Shown: in pieces, positions 42,504 through 51,009 of the stretch
How the letters are laid out: each line of letters opens with the position of its first letter
How positions within the stretch are numbered: position 1 is the first letter of the stretch
Source: Cohaesibacter intestini
GTDB lineage: Bacteria > Pseudomonadota > Alphaproteobacteria > Rhizobiales > Cohaesibacteraceae
Assembly (NCBI RefSeq): GCF_003324485.1
Contig: NZ_QODK01000004.1
Span: 366,514 to 430,513, forward strand
Length of the DNA: 64,000 nucleotides
Reading direction: 5' to 3'
Position numbers and translations under genes: made by a program
Notes under the pieces: model-generated
Database searches by the model: none
What the model was told of the DNA's origin: nothing
The model's input: the letters and a program-made list of their open reading frames with translations, nothing else

Positions 42504-43004
42504 ATGACTTATGCGCTCTCCAACAAGCAAATCAGCGCTCTTTTGGCTGCCAGCCGCCTCGATCTCGATGCGGCGGGCGGTGCCGAGGCCGTATCGGAAA
42601 TCACTGGCTATCGCGCCCAATCCCTTGATCGGATGGCGCGCCCCAAAGAGGTGCAAGATCCAAGCCGTCAACAAAGCATGTCCTTGCTGATCTTGGCTGA
42701 GATCATCCTTTTCAGCGAGGGGCGATCCAACAATGGGGTCAAGCGCCTTGCTGATCTTGCGGGGATGATCGCCATCCCAAAGCCGGATGGCTGTCAGGTG
42801 GGGCGCGGTCATGCGGCGGTCTGTGCTGTGACCGATGAATTTGCCGGGCTGGTCAAGGCGCTGTCTGAGGCGCTTGCGGATGATGGCAAGGTCAGCGCCG
42901 AAGAGATCATCGAAAAGGATCTCTGCGGCAAACTGCAGGCCTTGGCGCGGGTTTGCATGACCCTTGAAGCGCGTTACACGGCGCGGGTTGAGGAGGGTGA
43001 ATAG
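42504..43004 (+). CDS. Prophage early protein of unknown function
   Basis: A 166-aa protein beginning MTYALSNKQISALLAASRLDLD. ARPKEVQDPSRQQSMSLLILAEIILFSEG and VTDEFAGLVKALSEALADDGKVSAEEIIEKDL look helical. It has the composition of phage DUF-type regulators encoded ahead of the replication genes, but I cannot assign a family. The following gene starts immediately after its stop codon. Confidence 0.6.
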   Translation: MTYALSNKQISALLAASRLDLDAAGGAEAVSEITGYRAQSLDRMARPKEVQDPSRQQSMSLLILAEIILFSEGRSNNGVKRLADLAGMIAIPKPDGCQVGRGHAAVCAVTDEFAGLVKALSEALADDGKVSAEEIIEKDLCGKLQALARVCMTLEARYTARVEEGE

Positions 43005-43295
43005 ATGCCCGACAAGCGAGCAAAGCGAGTGCCGTCGAAGCAAGCGCCAACACATTGCGATGCAATGTGTGAGAGCGTCCATCCGCGCCCAAGACTCTTT
43101 CTTTCAAAAAAATTGGCCAATGAGCTGACCCGCATGGGCGAGGTCTGTGCCGGTGTCGTGTTCGGTGATGAGGATGCCTTTCTCGTCAATATGTCTGATG
43201 GCCGTGTCGTCTATGGGGTGTTCCTGACGGATGAGGCCGAGCTGGAGGCCTTTCTCGATGAGCAGGCCCGGCTCTCAGTTGAGGGGATTTCATGA
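43005..43295 (+). CDS. Prophage protein carrying an in-frame palindromic repeat
   Basis: A 96-aa protein. Residues 10-26 (PSKQAPTHCDAMCESV) are encoded by a 47-base palindromic repeat also found in the primase gene; the rest (RLFLSKKLANELTRMG..., VCAGVVFGDEDAFLVNMSDGRVVYGVFLTDEAELEAFLDEQ) reads like a small globular domain. The function is unknown. It touches its neighbours on both sides (start follows the previous stop directly; 4-base overlap at the end). Confidence 0.6.
   Translation: MPDKRAKRVPSKQAPTHCDAMCESVHPRPRLFLSKKLANELTRMGEVCAGVVFGDEDAFLVNMSDGRVVYGVFLTDEAELEAFLDEQARLSVEGIS
43031..43077 (+). repeat. Palindromic in-frame repeat, copy 1
   Basis: 47 bases with the stem ACACATTGC-GAT-GCAATGTGT (9 of 9 pairs). 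37 of 47 bases are identical to copy 2. Translated in the host frame as PSKQAPTHCDAMCES. Confidence 0.75.
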
Positions 43296-43597
43296 CCCTC
43301 ATCATCGACCAAGCCAAAAAGCCGACCCGATATAAGAGCAACCCGGCATGCGTGAAACATTTTTGCATGGCCAAGGGCTGCTCCAATTGGGGCGCGTTCG
43401 GGATTGGGGCCTCGCTCAAGGCGGGCAGGCCGGGGCAATGGTTTTGCGCTGACCATATTGCTCAGGCGCATAAACAACTCTGCACTGAGACCCGCAAACC
43501 TTCCGACATTCCTGATTATTTGTTGCCGCAACCGGTTCGCGCTCGCAAGGCGCGGCGAGAGCGCAATCTCAAAAAACAACAAGGGGTTTTGCTATGA
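43292..43597 (+). CDS. Small cysteine/histidine-rich prophage protein
   Basis: A 101-aa basic protein with NPACVKHFCMAKGCSNWGAFG and QWFCADHIAQAH: Cys/His spacing suits a small zinc-binding module like that of phage proteins found before the replication gene. It ends in a run of Arg/Lys (RARKARRERNLKKQQG), so nucleic-acid contact is likely. Overlaps the genes on both sides by 4 bases (ATGA). No firm family. Confidence 0.6.
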   Translation: MTLIIDQAKKPTRYKSNPACVKHFCMAKGCSNWGAFGIGASLKAGRPGQWFCADHIAQAHKQLCTETRKPSDIPDYLLPQPVRARKARRERNLKKQQGVLL

Positions 43598-46287
43598 CAG
43601 ACAAGGAAACAACGTTTCCGCCGTCGAAGCCAGCGCCAGCCAATTGCAAAGCAAATGGCGAGAGCGGCCTGAAAATGCTGGATCATGCCTTGGCGCTGGC
43701 GGAAAAGGGCTTTGCGGTCTTCCCGGCCAATCCAAGCAACAAGAAATCACTGATCAAGGCTTGGCCAGAAAATGCAACCAAGGATCCCGATCAGATCCGT
43801 CAATGGTGGGCGCGGTGGCCGCGTGCGCTGATCGGCGCGCCGACCGGCTGGGGTTGTGATCTGTGGGTCTTGGACCTTGATGCAAAGGTCGATGATGTCA
43901 CCGGCGAGGTGATCGAGGTTGAGGATCTGATCGCTGTTGTCGAGGAGGTCATCGGCGAGCCCTTGCCTCAGACCCTCTCAACCGCGACCCCAAGGGGCGG
44001 ACGTCATCTCTTTTACCGCATGCCAAGCGATGGCCGAGAGGTGCGCAACAGGCTCGCATTCGTGCCTCATGTTGATGTCAGGGGTGAGGGCGGTTATGTC
44101 ATCGTGCCGCCTTCGATCAGGGCTGACGGTGCGGTCTATCGTTGGGCTACTGAGGTCGATCCGGTCGAGGCTCCTGAGGCTCTGTTGGATCTGGTGATCA
44201 AGCCGGTCGAGCAGGCCGAGGAGGAGGGCGGTGCGGCTCCGGCGGTCAAGGGTGACTTTCAATCGACCTTGGCCGAGGAGGATGAGGCGGTCCGAAAATA
44301 TGCGCTTGCGGCGGTCGATGGCGAGTGTCATGCGGTGCGCACTTGTGGCAAAGGCGGGCGTAACAATCAGCTCAACAAAGCGGCCTTTTCCATCGGGCAA
44401 TTGGTCGGTGCTCAGGTGATCACCCGCGCCATGGCTTTCGGCCTGTTGCAGGATGCGGCGCAAAGCAATGGCTTGATGAAAGATGACGGCGCAAAGGCCG
44501 TGCAAGCAACGATCAATAGCGGGCTGAATGATGGGGCCAATCATCCACGCGACCTGTCCGAGATCCGCGCCAAAGCCGCCCGCCGGGCCCCTCGCTCCGG
44601 CTCTTATCCTCCAGCGCCGAGCCCTGATGACTATGGCGGATTTGCTGAGGATAGCCCAAAAGGAAATCACCCTGAAAGCCAAGAGGATCACGGGGATAAT
44701 GCCGAAAAAGCGGCAAAAGGAAATCAGGAGGGCGAGGCCGGGGATAAGCCCAAAAAGAAGCGCAAAAAGAAATCATCCTTTGCCGTGCCACCAAAGCGGT
44801 CGGATGGATCGGCGCTCTACTCGGCCTTGGATCGTGAGCTCGCTGAGCTGGAGCGCAATGATCTGGGCAATGGCGAGCGGCTGCAGGCGCGGTTTGGTCA
44901 GGATTTGCTCTATGTGCGAGACATTGGCTGGCACCATTGGTGCGGCTCGCATTGGACCGAGGATGACGCTTGGGAGTATGTTCACAAGCGCGCTCATGAG
45001 ACCGCAAGGGCAATGCAGGATGAGGCGACCGCCTTGCGCCATGAGCCGCCGGACTGGTTGCAGGATGAGGAGGAGATCGCCGAATTTGCCAATAGTCATT
45101 TCGGCTTTGCGATCTCCTGCGGCAATGCCGGGCGGATCGCCAACATGATCACTACCGCTCAGAATTACATGACGGTCGAGCCCTCCGAGATGGATGCTGA
45201 TCTCATGGTCATCAATCTGGAAAATGGCACCATGAAACTTGAGGGCGCGTGCGAGACCTTGAAGCCTCACCGGCGCGAGGATCGCTTGGCCAAGGTGATG
45301 CCGGTCAGCTATGACCCAGACGCGCGCTATGAGGTGTTCCAGCGGTTCATGGATACGGCGATCCCATGCAAGAAAAAGCAGGCCTTCCTGCAGGTTTGGG
45401 CGGGGCTTTGCCTGACCGGCCTGACGCGTGAGCAGAAATTCGTTTTCAACTTCGGTGAGGGTGGTAACGGCAAATCGGTGTTTATGGATCTGCTGGCCAA
45501 GATGATGGGGCCCTATGCGGCAACAATCAATTTCTCGACCCTGTTGAAGGATGACCGCAAGCGTGGCTCCGAGGCGACCCCGGATCTCGCCCGCTTGCCC
45601 GGTAAGCGCTTGGTCAAGGCCTCCGAGCCTGAGCGTGGGTCTGTTTTGGCCGAGGCGGTGATCAAGGAAATCACCGGTGGTGAGCCTTTGCAGGTGCGCA
45701 AGTTGCGTGAGGATTTTTTCGAATTTTTCCCGCAATTCAAGCTCATGGTTTCGGGCAATCATCGGCCCTCGATCCGCTCGGCTGACCGAGGGATCTGGCG
45801 GCGCGTGGTGCTGTTCCATTGGGATCAGAATATCCCTGAGGATCAGCAGGACAAGGGCTTGCCAGACAAGCTTTGGCAAGAGAGGAGCGGGATCCTCAAT
45901 TGGCTGCTGGATGGCGTCAGGCGCTATCTGGAGGAAGGTTTGCAGGTGCCGGACGTGATCACCAAAGAAACCAACGACTATAAGGAGGACAGTGACCCGC
46001 TTGGGCGCTTCATTGCTGACTGTATCGAAAAAGCCGAGGGCGAGGAGGTCAACGCCACCACCCTCTATGAGGCCTATTGCTCATGGGCGCGGTTGAATGA
46101 GGCTCCGATCTATAAGGCGACCGGCTTTGGCCGGGCCATGGTCGAGCGTGGGCTTGAGAAGCGCAAAAAGCGCACGGTCAGCTATCTCAACATTCGGCTG
46201 GATTATGTCATGCCCGATGCTGGCGGCGTCCATGACGGTCCTCCTGTGCCACCCGTGCCGCAAAGTGTGGAGGATTACAACGGTTAA
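43594..46287 (+). CDS. Primase-polymerase/superfamily 3 helicase (P4 alpha-like)
   Basis: An 897-aa replication protein. The N-terminus is a primase-polymerase domain (FPANPSNKKSLIKAWPENAT, GWGCDLWVLDLDAK with the DxD catalytic pair, LSTATPRGGRHLFY, GEGGYVIVPPS). A charged, low-complexity linker rich in Lys/Glu (about residues 350-400) leads to the D5-type region and the helicase: FGEGGNGKSVFMDLL (Walker A, about residue 626), then FFPQFKLMVSGNHRPSI (sensor 1) and GIWRRVVLFHW. Residues 8-23 (PPSKPAPANCKANGES) stem from the palindromic repeat. It opens the phage DNA and primes it, probably at the iterons directly downstream. Confidence 0.92.
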   Translation: MTDKETTFPPSKPAPANCKANGESGLKMLDHALALAEKGFAVFPANPSNKKSLIKAWPENATKDPDQIRQWWARWPRALIGAPTGWGCDLWVLDLDAKVDDVTGEVIEVEDLIAVVEEVIGEPLPQTLSTATPRGGRHLFYRMPSDGREVRNRLAFVPHVDVRGEGGYVIVPPSIRADGAVYRWATEVDPVEAPEALLDLVIKPVEQAEEEGGAAPAVKGDFQSTLAEEDEAVRKYALAAVDGECHAVRTCGKGGRNNQLNKAAFSIGQLVGAQVITRAMAFGLLQDAAQSNGLMKDDGAKAVQATINSGLNDGANHPRDLSEIRAKAARRAPRSGSYPPAPSPDDYGGFAEDSPKGNHPESQEDHGDNAEKAAKGNQEGEAGDKPKKKRKKKSSFAVPPKRSDGSALYSALDRELAELERNDLGNGERLQARFGQDLLYVRDIGWHHWCGSHWTEDDAWEYVHKRAHETARAMQDEATALRHEPPDWLQDEEEIAEFANSHFGFAISCGNAGRIANMITTAQNYMTVEPSEMDADLMVINLENGTMKLEGACETLKPHRREDRLAKVMPVSYDPDARYEVFQRFMDTAIPCKKKQAFLQVWAGLCLTGLTREQKFVFNFGEGGNGKSVFMDLLAKMMGPYAATINFSTLLKDDRKRGSEATPDLARLPGKRLVKASEPERGSVLAEAVIKEITGGEPLQVRKLREDFFEFFPQFKLMVSGNHRPSIRSADRGIWRRVVLFHWDQNIPEDQQDKGLPDKLWQERSGILNWLLDGVRRYLEEGLQVPDVITKETNDYKEDSDPLGRFIADCIEKAEGEEVNATTLYEAYCSWARLNEAPIYKATGFGRAMVERGLEKRKKRTVSYLNIRLDYVMPDAGGVHDGPPVPPVPQSVEDYNG
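43620..43666 (+). repeat. Palindromic in-frame repeat, copy 2
   Basis: Stem GCCAATTGC-AAA-GCAAATGGC (8 of 9 pairs, central A-A mismatch). Differences from copy 1 fall largely in paired positions and keep the pairing. Same reading frame as copy 1. Confidence 0.75.
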
Positions 46288-46560
46288 AGGGTGCGCAACT
46301 GTCGCCAACTGTCGACAAACTGTCGACGGGAAAAACGTAGTCTTTTCAAGGCTGCGTAGAGGGTTGCGATAGTTGCGAGGGTTTTGGCTGTATCAAGGCT
46401 CATGTGGGTGTGTGTGGGTGTGTGTGCGTAACCTTTTAACCTTATGTAACTGTCGCAACTGTCTACCCATTTAGTTAACTAATTGAAAAATATATAAAAA
46501 CAGGTTCGACAGTTGTCTTTGAAACTGTCGATCAACCGTCGACAAACTGTCTCCCTTGTG
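46288..46560. other. Probable phage replication origin with AACTGTCG iterons
   Basis: Nine copies of AACTGTCG or one-base variants: 46297, 46307, 46318, 46448, 46457 (last base T), 46507 (inverted), 46523, 46534 (AACCGTCG) and 46545 (last base T). They form clusters at both ends of the gap, around a GTGTGTGGGT tandem (46400-46425) and a strongly AT-rich stretch (46470-46500). Repeats on both sides of an easily melted segment next to the helicase gene are typical of a P4-type origin. Confidence 0.7.
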
Positions 46561-46585
46561 AAATTTGACAATAAAGGCTCAGCAA

Positions 46586-47320
46586 ATGGTTGAAATTTAC
46601 AAATCCGGTCCGGTCATGCCGTCCAATGCGACCGCAAAGGTCTATTATCACGCGCCTGCCGTCCCAGCCCGTCAGGAGAGCCTTGAGCCCAAACCGATCA
46701 GCATTGTCGGGCTCCTGCGGTGGGTCTATGGCGATCAGAAAGCTGACCGCGTGAGTGGCTATCAGGCCGATGATGCGGTCTTGGGCTTTGCCAATGCCAA
46801 TGGCACCTTTGACCGGATCGAGGAAATGGGCGTGATGATTTCCGGCTCCGGGCCTGTCGGTCAGGATCTCGACCCGGCGGCGCTGGCTGTCCATGAGACA
46901 GTTTGCTTTTATGCGGGAATGGGGAAAGAACAGGCCATGCGGGCGGGCGCTCTGGTTCTCTATGCGCGGGCCGGGTTTGAGCCGGGGGTGCTCAGCGAGC
47001 TGCCAGCCCTGCGCTGCTATGATCTCGGCAAGTGTAGCTATTGGGCCGATGACCAACGGTTGAGCTTTATCCCCAGCAACATGCTGCGCAAGCCTTGCGG
47101 CTATGACGGGCCATATATCCGCAAGGGGCAGGCCTGCGATATTGTCTTTTCTCGTGACCATGCAAGTCATGCCAACGAATTGAAAAAATGGGAAATTTGG
47201 GCCTGTGGCCTTGAGGAGATCCATGCCATGATCCCGCGCCTGCATCGCTGGGCCCTCAAGCCCTTCGAGCTGCCGTCTTTCGTCAGGCGGGTGCAAGACC
47301 CGGTTGAAAGCCAGCTTTAG
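46586..47320 (+). CDS. Prophage protein of unknown function
   Basis: A 244-aa protein (MVEIYKSGPVMPSNATAK...). Segments such as WVYGDQKADRV, LPALRCYDLGKCSYWADDQ and HASHANELKKWEIWACGLEEIH are not known to me. The ATG at 46586 is chosen because AAAGG precedes it. It is the first gene after the origin and ends before two terminator hairpins, so it forms the end of the early rightward unit. No catalytic motif is recognisable. Confidence 0.65.
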   Translation: MVEIYKSGPVMPSNATAKVYYHAPAVPARQESLEPKPISIVGLLRWVYGDQKADRVSGYQADDAVLGFANANGTFDRIEEMGVMISGSGPVGQDLDPAALAVHETVCFYAGMGKEQAMRAGALVLYARAGFEPGVLSELPALRCYDLGKCSYWADDQRLSFIPSNMLRKPCGYDGPYIRKGQACDIVFSRDHASHANELKKWEIWACGLEEIHAMIPRLHRWALKPFELPSFVRRVQDPVESQL

Positions 47321-47368
47321 GGCTTGTGCAATCAAATCGTTTGACATAGCTTTTAATAGTCGAAAAGC

Positions 47369-47406
47369 ACCCGCGATTTGCTCACGTAGCAAACGCGGGT
47401 TTTTTG
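47369..47406 (+). terminator. Terminator ending the early rightward unit
   Basis: ACCCGCG-A-TTTGCT, loop CACGT, AGCAAA-CGCGGGT, followed by TTTTTT. 13 pairs with one bulged A. Confidence 0.85.
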
Positions 47407-47429
47407 TTGGCGTTCCTTGTGGTGAGGTG

Positions 47430-47464
47430 AACCCGCTCCGGCTTGATTGTCCGGGGCGGGTTTT
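47430..47464 (+). terminator. Second terminator-like hairpin
   Basis: AACCCGC-T-CCGG and CCGG-G-GCGGGTT enclose a 9-nt loop and are followed by TTTT. It shares its outer arm (ACCCGC/GCGGGT) with the hairpin 60 bases upstream. Confidence 0.7.
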
Positions 47465-47491
47465 CTCATGGCCGATCTGGAGTGATGCGAT

Positions 47492-48037
47492 GTGATTGAT
47501 GTGGATCTATCCAACTTCGAGAAGACGCTCGACCTCATCCAGATGATGGGCAACAAGTCGCCCCGGATGCTGCAGGCAACCGTTCGTCAGGCCGGGCGTC
47601 AGGCCATGACCCCATGGCGTCAAGCCACTGCCAAGCAGTCGGGCGTCAAGGCACGCAAGGTCCAGCGTTCAACCAAGTCCAAGAGTTATGCAAGCGCTGG
47701 GAATTTCGTCTTTGAGATCCGGGTGCGAGCCGAATGGTCTTACCTGACCGAGTTCAGCCCGGCCCAAACCGATGAGGGGATCGAGGCCAGCCCGTGGGGA
47801 TCGCGTCAGATCTTCGCCGGGTCATTCTTCGGCACGGTCGAGGCGGGCAAGTCAGGCAAGTCTCATCTTGGCGTCTTCATTCGCCAGACTGAGGACCGCC
47901 TGCCGATCCGCCAGCTCTATGGCCCAAACGTGGCAGTAGAGGGCGCTCGCGGCAAGGCGGCGGATACGTTCGAGAAAGAGAGCGAGGAGGCCCTCAATGC
48001 AACCCTACAACAAGAGATCGCTCAGCTCTTTGCCTGA
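47492..48037 (+). CDS. Prophage minor tail protein Z (GpZ)-like
   Basis: A 181-aa protein starting with GTG (the nearby ATG at 47483 stops after three codons). ATVRQAGRQAMTPWRQATAKQSGVKARKV and, late, VFIRQTEDRLPIRQLYGPNVA are the features of the GpZ/HK97 gp10-like tail completion family; the RLPIRQLYGP text is the strongest sign. Such proteins connect the tail to the head. It lies before the terminase rather than after the capsid genes, an unusual position. Confidence 0.7.
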   Translation: MIDVDLSNFEKTLDLIQMMGNKSPRMLQATVRQAGRQAMTPWRQATAKQSGVKARKVQRSTKSKSYASAGNFVFEIRVRAEWSYLTEFSPAQTDEGIEASPWGSRQIFAGSFFGTVEAGKSGKSHLGVFIRQTEDRLPIRQLYGPNVAVEGARGKAADTFEKESEEALNATLQQEIAQLFA

Positions 48038-48146
48038 CCCGACCCCGGTTAACCCGCCCAAGGCGCGCGGGTCCTTCCAGCCCCCACCCCCGCCCGCGGG
48101 GTTGTAACCTCCCGTGGGTTTTCTAGTTAAAGCTATGTTTTTGTTG

Positions 48147-48171
48147 GGTTAACGCGGTTAACGGGGTTAAC
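48147..48171. repeat. Tandem GGTTAAC repeats before the small terminase
   Basis: GGTTAAC at 48147, 48156 and 48165 with an exact 9-base period; further copies at 48047 and 48187. The array ends 5 bases before the small-terminase start codon. The spacing suits binding by a multimeric helix-turn-helix protein. Confidence 0.6.
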
Positions 48172-48175
48172 GGAA

Positions 48176-48772
48176 ATGGGCGATCAGGTTAACAGTGAGA
48201 CGCTTTTCAAGACGGTGACTGAGCTCGCCGAGATGGAAGGGATCTCTAAAGCGGCAATCTCCAAGCGGCTCAAAAAACTTGAGGCCGCTGGGCTGGAGCT
48301 CAAGCGCAATGAGCGCGGCCATATTGTCGGGGTGCCGGTTGCTCACTATGAGGCGCTCGCCAATGTGACCATTGATCCGATCAAGGTGTCGGCGGCGCGT
48401 CCTGATGCTGACAAACCGAAAGCGGATGGCCAGCCAAGTTCGACGGGGCCTTTGCCGGGGTCGCTGGAGCATAAAAGGCTTGAGGAAAAGCAGCTCGATA
48501 TTGACCGCAAGAAGCGCGCCGAGGCCCTTGAGATGGGGCAATTGGTGCGGCTGGATCTGTTGCGGCCTGCTTTGGAGCGGGCGGGCAAGGTGATCCAAGC
48601 CGGGATCAACCGGCTCGAAAATAGAGCCGATGACATTTGTCTCGCGGCTGAAAAGGGGTCGCATGCGGCGCGGCTGGAATTGAAAGGATATTCGGCTGAG
48701 ATCTGTGACCTTGTAGCCAAGGAGCTGGCGGCGATTGCTGCCGAGGCTCCTGAGGGAGATCCGCCGCTTTAA
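48176..48772 (+). CDS. Terminase small subunit-like DNA-packaging protein
   Basis: A 198-aa protein: VTELAEMEGISKAAISKRLKKLEAAGLEL is a winged helix-turn-helix at the N-terminus; the middle has a flexible Pro/Gly linker (DADKPKADGQPSSTGPLPGS) and a coiled region (LEEKQLDIDRKKRAEALEMGQLVRLDLL) typical of Nu1-type small terminases. It lies directly before the large terminase, and probably binds the GGTTAAC array beside its own start to begin packaging. Confidence 0.75.
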   Translation: MGDQVNSETLFKTVTELAEMEGISKAAISKRLKKLEAAGLELKRNERGHIVGVPVAHYEALANVTIDPIKVSAARPDADKPKADGQPSSTGPLPGSLEHKRLEEKQLDIDRKKRAEALEMGQLVRLDLLRPALERAGKVIQAGINRLENRADDICLAAEKGSHAARLELKGYSAEICDLVAKELAAIAAEAPEGDPPL

Positions 48773-48786
48773 CTGTTGGTGTTGTT

Positions 48787-50814
48787 ATGGCTTGGTTTGC
48801 GGGCGCTGAAAAACTGATCTTCGGTGAGCTTGCGGCTGGTATCAAGCCAAACTTGCCGGTGAGTTTCCCTGACTGGATTGAGAAAAATATTGTCCTGATT
48901 GACGGTGATCATGCGGGGCAATTGTGGAGCCGGTCGAATGCGCCTTATCTCATCGAGCCTGCGGAATGTTTGAGCGTTGAGCATCCGTGCAATGTGGTGA
49001 CAATCCGCAAGAGCCAGCAAACCGGGGCGTCAATTCTGGCCCTGTCGTGGGCGCTCTATATTGCGGATCAAACGCCTGCCAATACGCTTTTTGCGGTGCC
49101 TTCGATTGATGCGCTCAAGGATATGAGCGATCAGAAATTCCGGCCCTTGATTGACGCTTGGGAGAAAGAAACCGGGCGGCAAGTCATCAAGCCGATGACC
49201 AGCCGGTCGGATGAGGGCTCCTCAAAATTCCTGAAAAAGTTTCCCGGCGGCTATATCAAATTTGCCAATGCCAACTCGGCGATGGATCTGTCATCCAAGA
49301 CGGTCAAATATGGGATCAAGGATGAGGTTTCCAAGTGGCAGGATATTTCGGGCGAGGATGACCCGGAAACGCTTTTCTTTGGTCGCTTCACTGCCTTTCG
49401 CCGGGCCAAGACTTACAAGATTTTTCAGCTCTCGACGCCTGAGCTTGACGCGGGCGAGGAGGGTGGCAAGGGTGTCGGTCACTGCAGAATTGACCGGGCC
49501 TTTCTCGCGTCTGATCAACGCTTTTGGTATATCCAATGCCCTGAATGTGGTGAATATTTCTATCAGCATTTTGACGGCTTGGTGATTGATGAGAAGTCGC
49601 CTCACAAGTCAAAATATGAATGTCCGCATTGCGGCCATCATGTGAGTGAGGCCGAGCGAGTGAAGGGCGTCAAGGCCGGTCACTATCGGGCGCACCGGGG
49701 CAATGAGGGCCGTGAGCCCGGTTTCCATATGGATGCTTTTGTCTCGCTGATGATGAGCTATGAGGCAATTGCCGAGGATTGTCTGGCGTCAGAAAATGGC
49801 GGATCCAAAGGACCAAAGGGCTTTAAAAACCTTGTCCTTGGCTTGCCCTTTGCCATGAAAGGCAATGCGCCTGAGTGGAAACGCTTGATGGAGCGGTCTC
49901 AGCACTATCCTGAAAACCAGATCCCGCGCGGTGGCCTCATTCTGGTTGCCGGTGCTGACGTGCAGCATAAGGGGATTTGGGTCATCATCAAGGCCTTTGG
50001 TCGTGGCAAGCAAAGCTGGACCATTTCGGCCCGGTGGCTGGATGGTGACACGACTGACGCCAATGAGGGCGCTTGGAAAAAGCTTGCGCGTGTCTATGAG
50101 GAAGAGTTTCCCGATATCAATGGTTGTCTCAGACCGATTGAGATGATGTGCGTTGATGCGGGGGACGGTGGCCGGGCCGGGGCGGTTTATACTTGGTGCG
50201 GTGCGCGTCTCAAGGCGCAAGCGATCCATGGGGTGGACGGCTGGGGCAAGCCTCCGATTGGCCCTGAAAAGCCGATCACCTATGACTATCAGGGGCGGCG
50301 GGTCAAGGATGGCGCAACGCTTCGCGCGGTCGGAACATGGGATCTCAAGGCGACCTTTTATGACAATCTTCACAAAGAGGGGGTTGTCTCCGGGGCTTCT
50401 GAGGATCCGCCGGGATATTGCCATCACGGCGATTTTTTGCCGGATTGGTATTACAAGCAGATCACCTCTGAATATCTCAAGGATGTGATTGTCGCCGGGA
50501 TCCCCAAACAGAAATGGCAACCGGTCGGCGATAACCATTTGCTTGACTGCGAGATCTATGCGGTTGCCTCTGCCGAGATCCTCCAGATCTCTCTCTTTGA
50601 GGATCACAATTGGCACTATCTCGAAAAACAATATGGCTTGCTTGGAGAGGTCGGCGCGCAACAGGAGCTTTTTGCACCTGAGCCCGTCAAGGCCCTGACC
50701 AAGCCTGACCCGGACCCTGAGCCGGATCCTCAGCCTGAGAGCAACAGTCCAGCCGATGGTTGGTTGTCTGACGGTGATGGATGGCTTGGGCAAAATGATG
50801 ATTGGTTGAGCTGA
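48787..50814 (+). CDS. Terminase large subunit, GpA family
   Basis: A 675-aa packaging ATPase/nuclease. The ATPase part has VTIRKSQQTGASILAL as Walker A region and GIKDEVSKW as Walker B; a Cys cluster (CPECGEYF, CPHCGHH) is characteristic of GpA proteins. The nuclease part shows ILVAGADVQ and MCVDAGDG with acidic metal ligands. The C-terminus has a Pro/Asp linker (PDPDPEPDPQPE) and three repeats of the DGWL/DDWL kind. Its stop overlaps the gpW start (TGATG). Confidence 0.93.
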   Translation: MAWFAGAEKLIFGELAAGIKPNLPVSFPDWIEKNIVLIDGDHAGQLWSRSNAPYLIEPAECLSVEHPCNVVTIRKSQQTGASILALSWALYIADQTPANTLFAVPSIDALKDMSDQKFRPLIDAWEKETGRQVIKPMTSRSDEGSSKFLKKFPGGYIKFANANSAMDLSSKTVKYGIKDEVSKWQDISGEDDPETLFFGRFTAFRRAKTYKIFQLSTPELDAGEEGGKGVGHCRIDRAFLASDQRFWYIQCPECGEYFYQHFDGLVIDEKSPHKSKYECPHCGHHVSEAERVKGVKAGHYRAHRGNEGREPGFHMDAFVSLMMSYEAIAEDCLASENGGSKGPKGFKNLVLGLPFAMKGNAPEWKRLMERSQHYPENQIPRGGLILVAGADVQHKGIWVIIKAFGRGKQSWTISARWLDGDTTDANEGAWKKLARVYEEEFPDINGCLRPIEMMCVDAGDGGRAGAVYTWCGARLKAQAIHGVDGWGKPPIGPEKPITYDYQGRRVKDGATLRAVGTWDLKATFYDNLHKEGVVSGASEDPPGYCHHGDFLPDWYYKQITSEYLKDVIVAGIPKQKWQPVGDNHLLDCEIYAVASAEILQISLFEDHNWHYLEKQYGLLGEVGAQQELFAPEPVKALTKPDPDPEPDPQPESNSPADGWLSDGDGWLGQNDDWLS

Positions 50815-51005
50815 TGAGCTGGACACAAGAAGATTTGGCCAATCTCAAAAAGGCCTTTGCCCTTGGTGCCAAGAAAACCCGGATTGCTGGTGAGGAGGTC
50901 GAATATCGGTCTCTGAGCGAGATGAAAGAGATCATTGACATGATCGAGCGGGATCTCGCCGGGCAACCTCGATCTGACTTTATCCAAACAATCTATGAGA
51001 GTTAG
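50814..51005 (+). CDS. gpW-like head-tail joining protein
   Basis: A 63-aa protein, MSWTQEDLANLKKAFALGAKK, then VEYRSLSEMKEIIDMIERDL: the size and pattern of lambda gpW, which plugs the portal before tail attachment. The start is coupled to the terminase stop. Position between terminase and portal is the usual one. Confidence 0.82.
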   Translation: MSWTQEDLANLKKAFALGAKKTRIAGEEVEYRSLSEMKEIIDMIERDLAGQPRSDFIQTIYES

Positions 51006-51009
51006 CGCC

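Noticed and set aside
46400..46425. GT-rich tandem stretch as a CRISPR or satellite array
   Set aside because: Only two copies of a simple 10-base unit, with no spacers; it is part of the origin-like gap.
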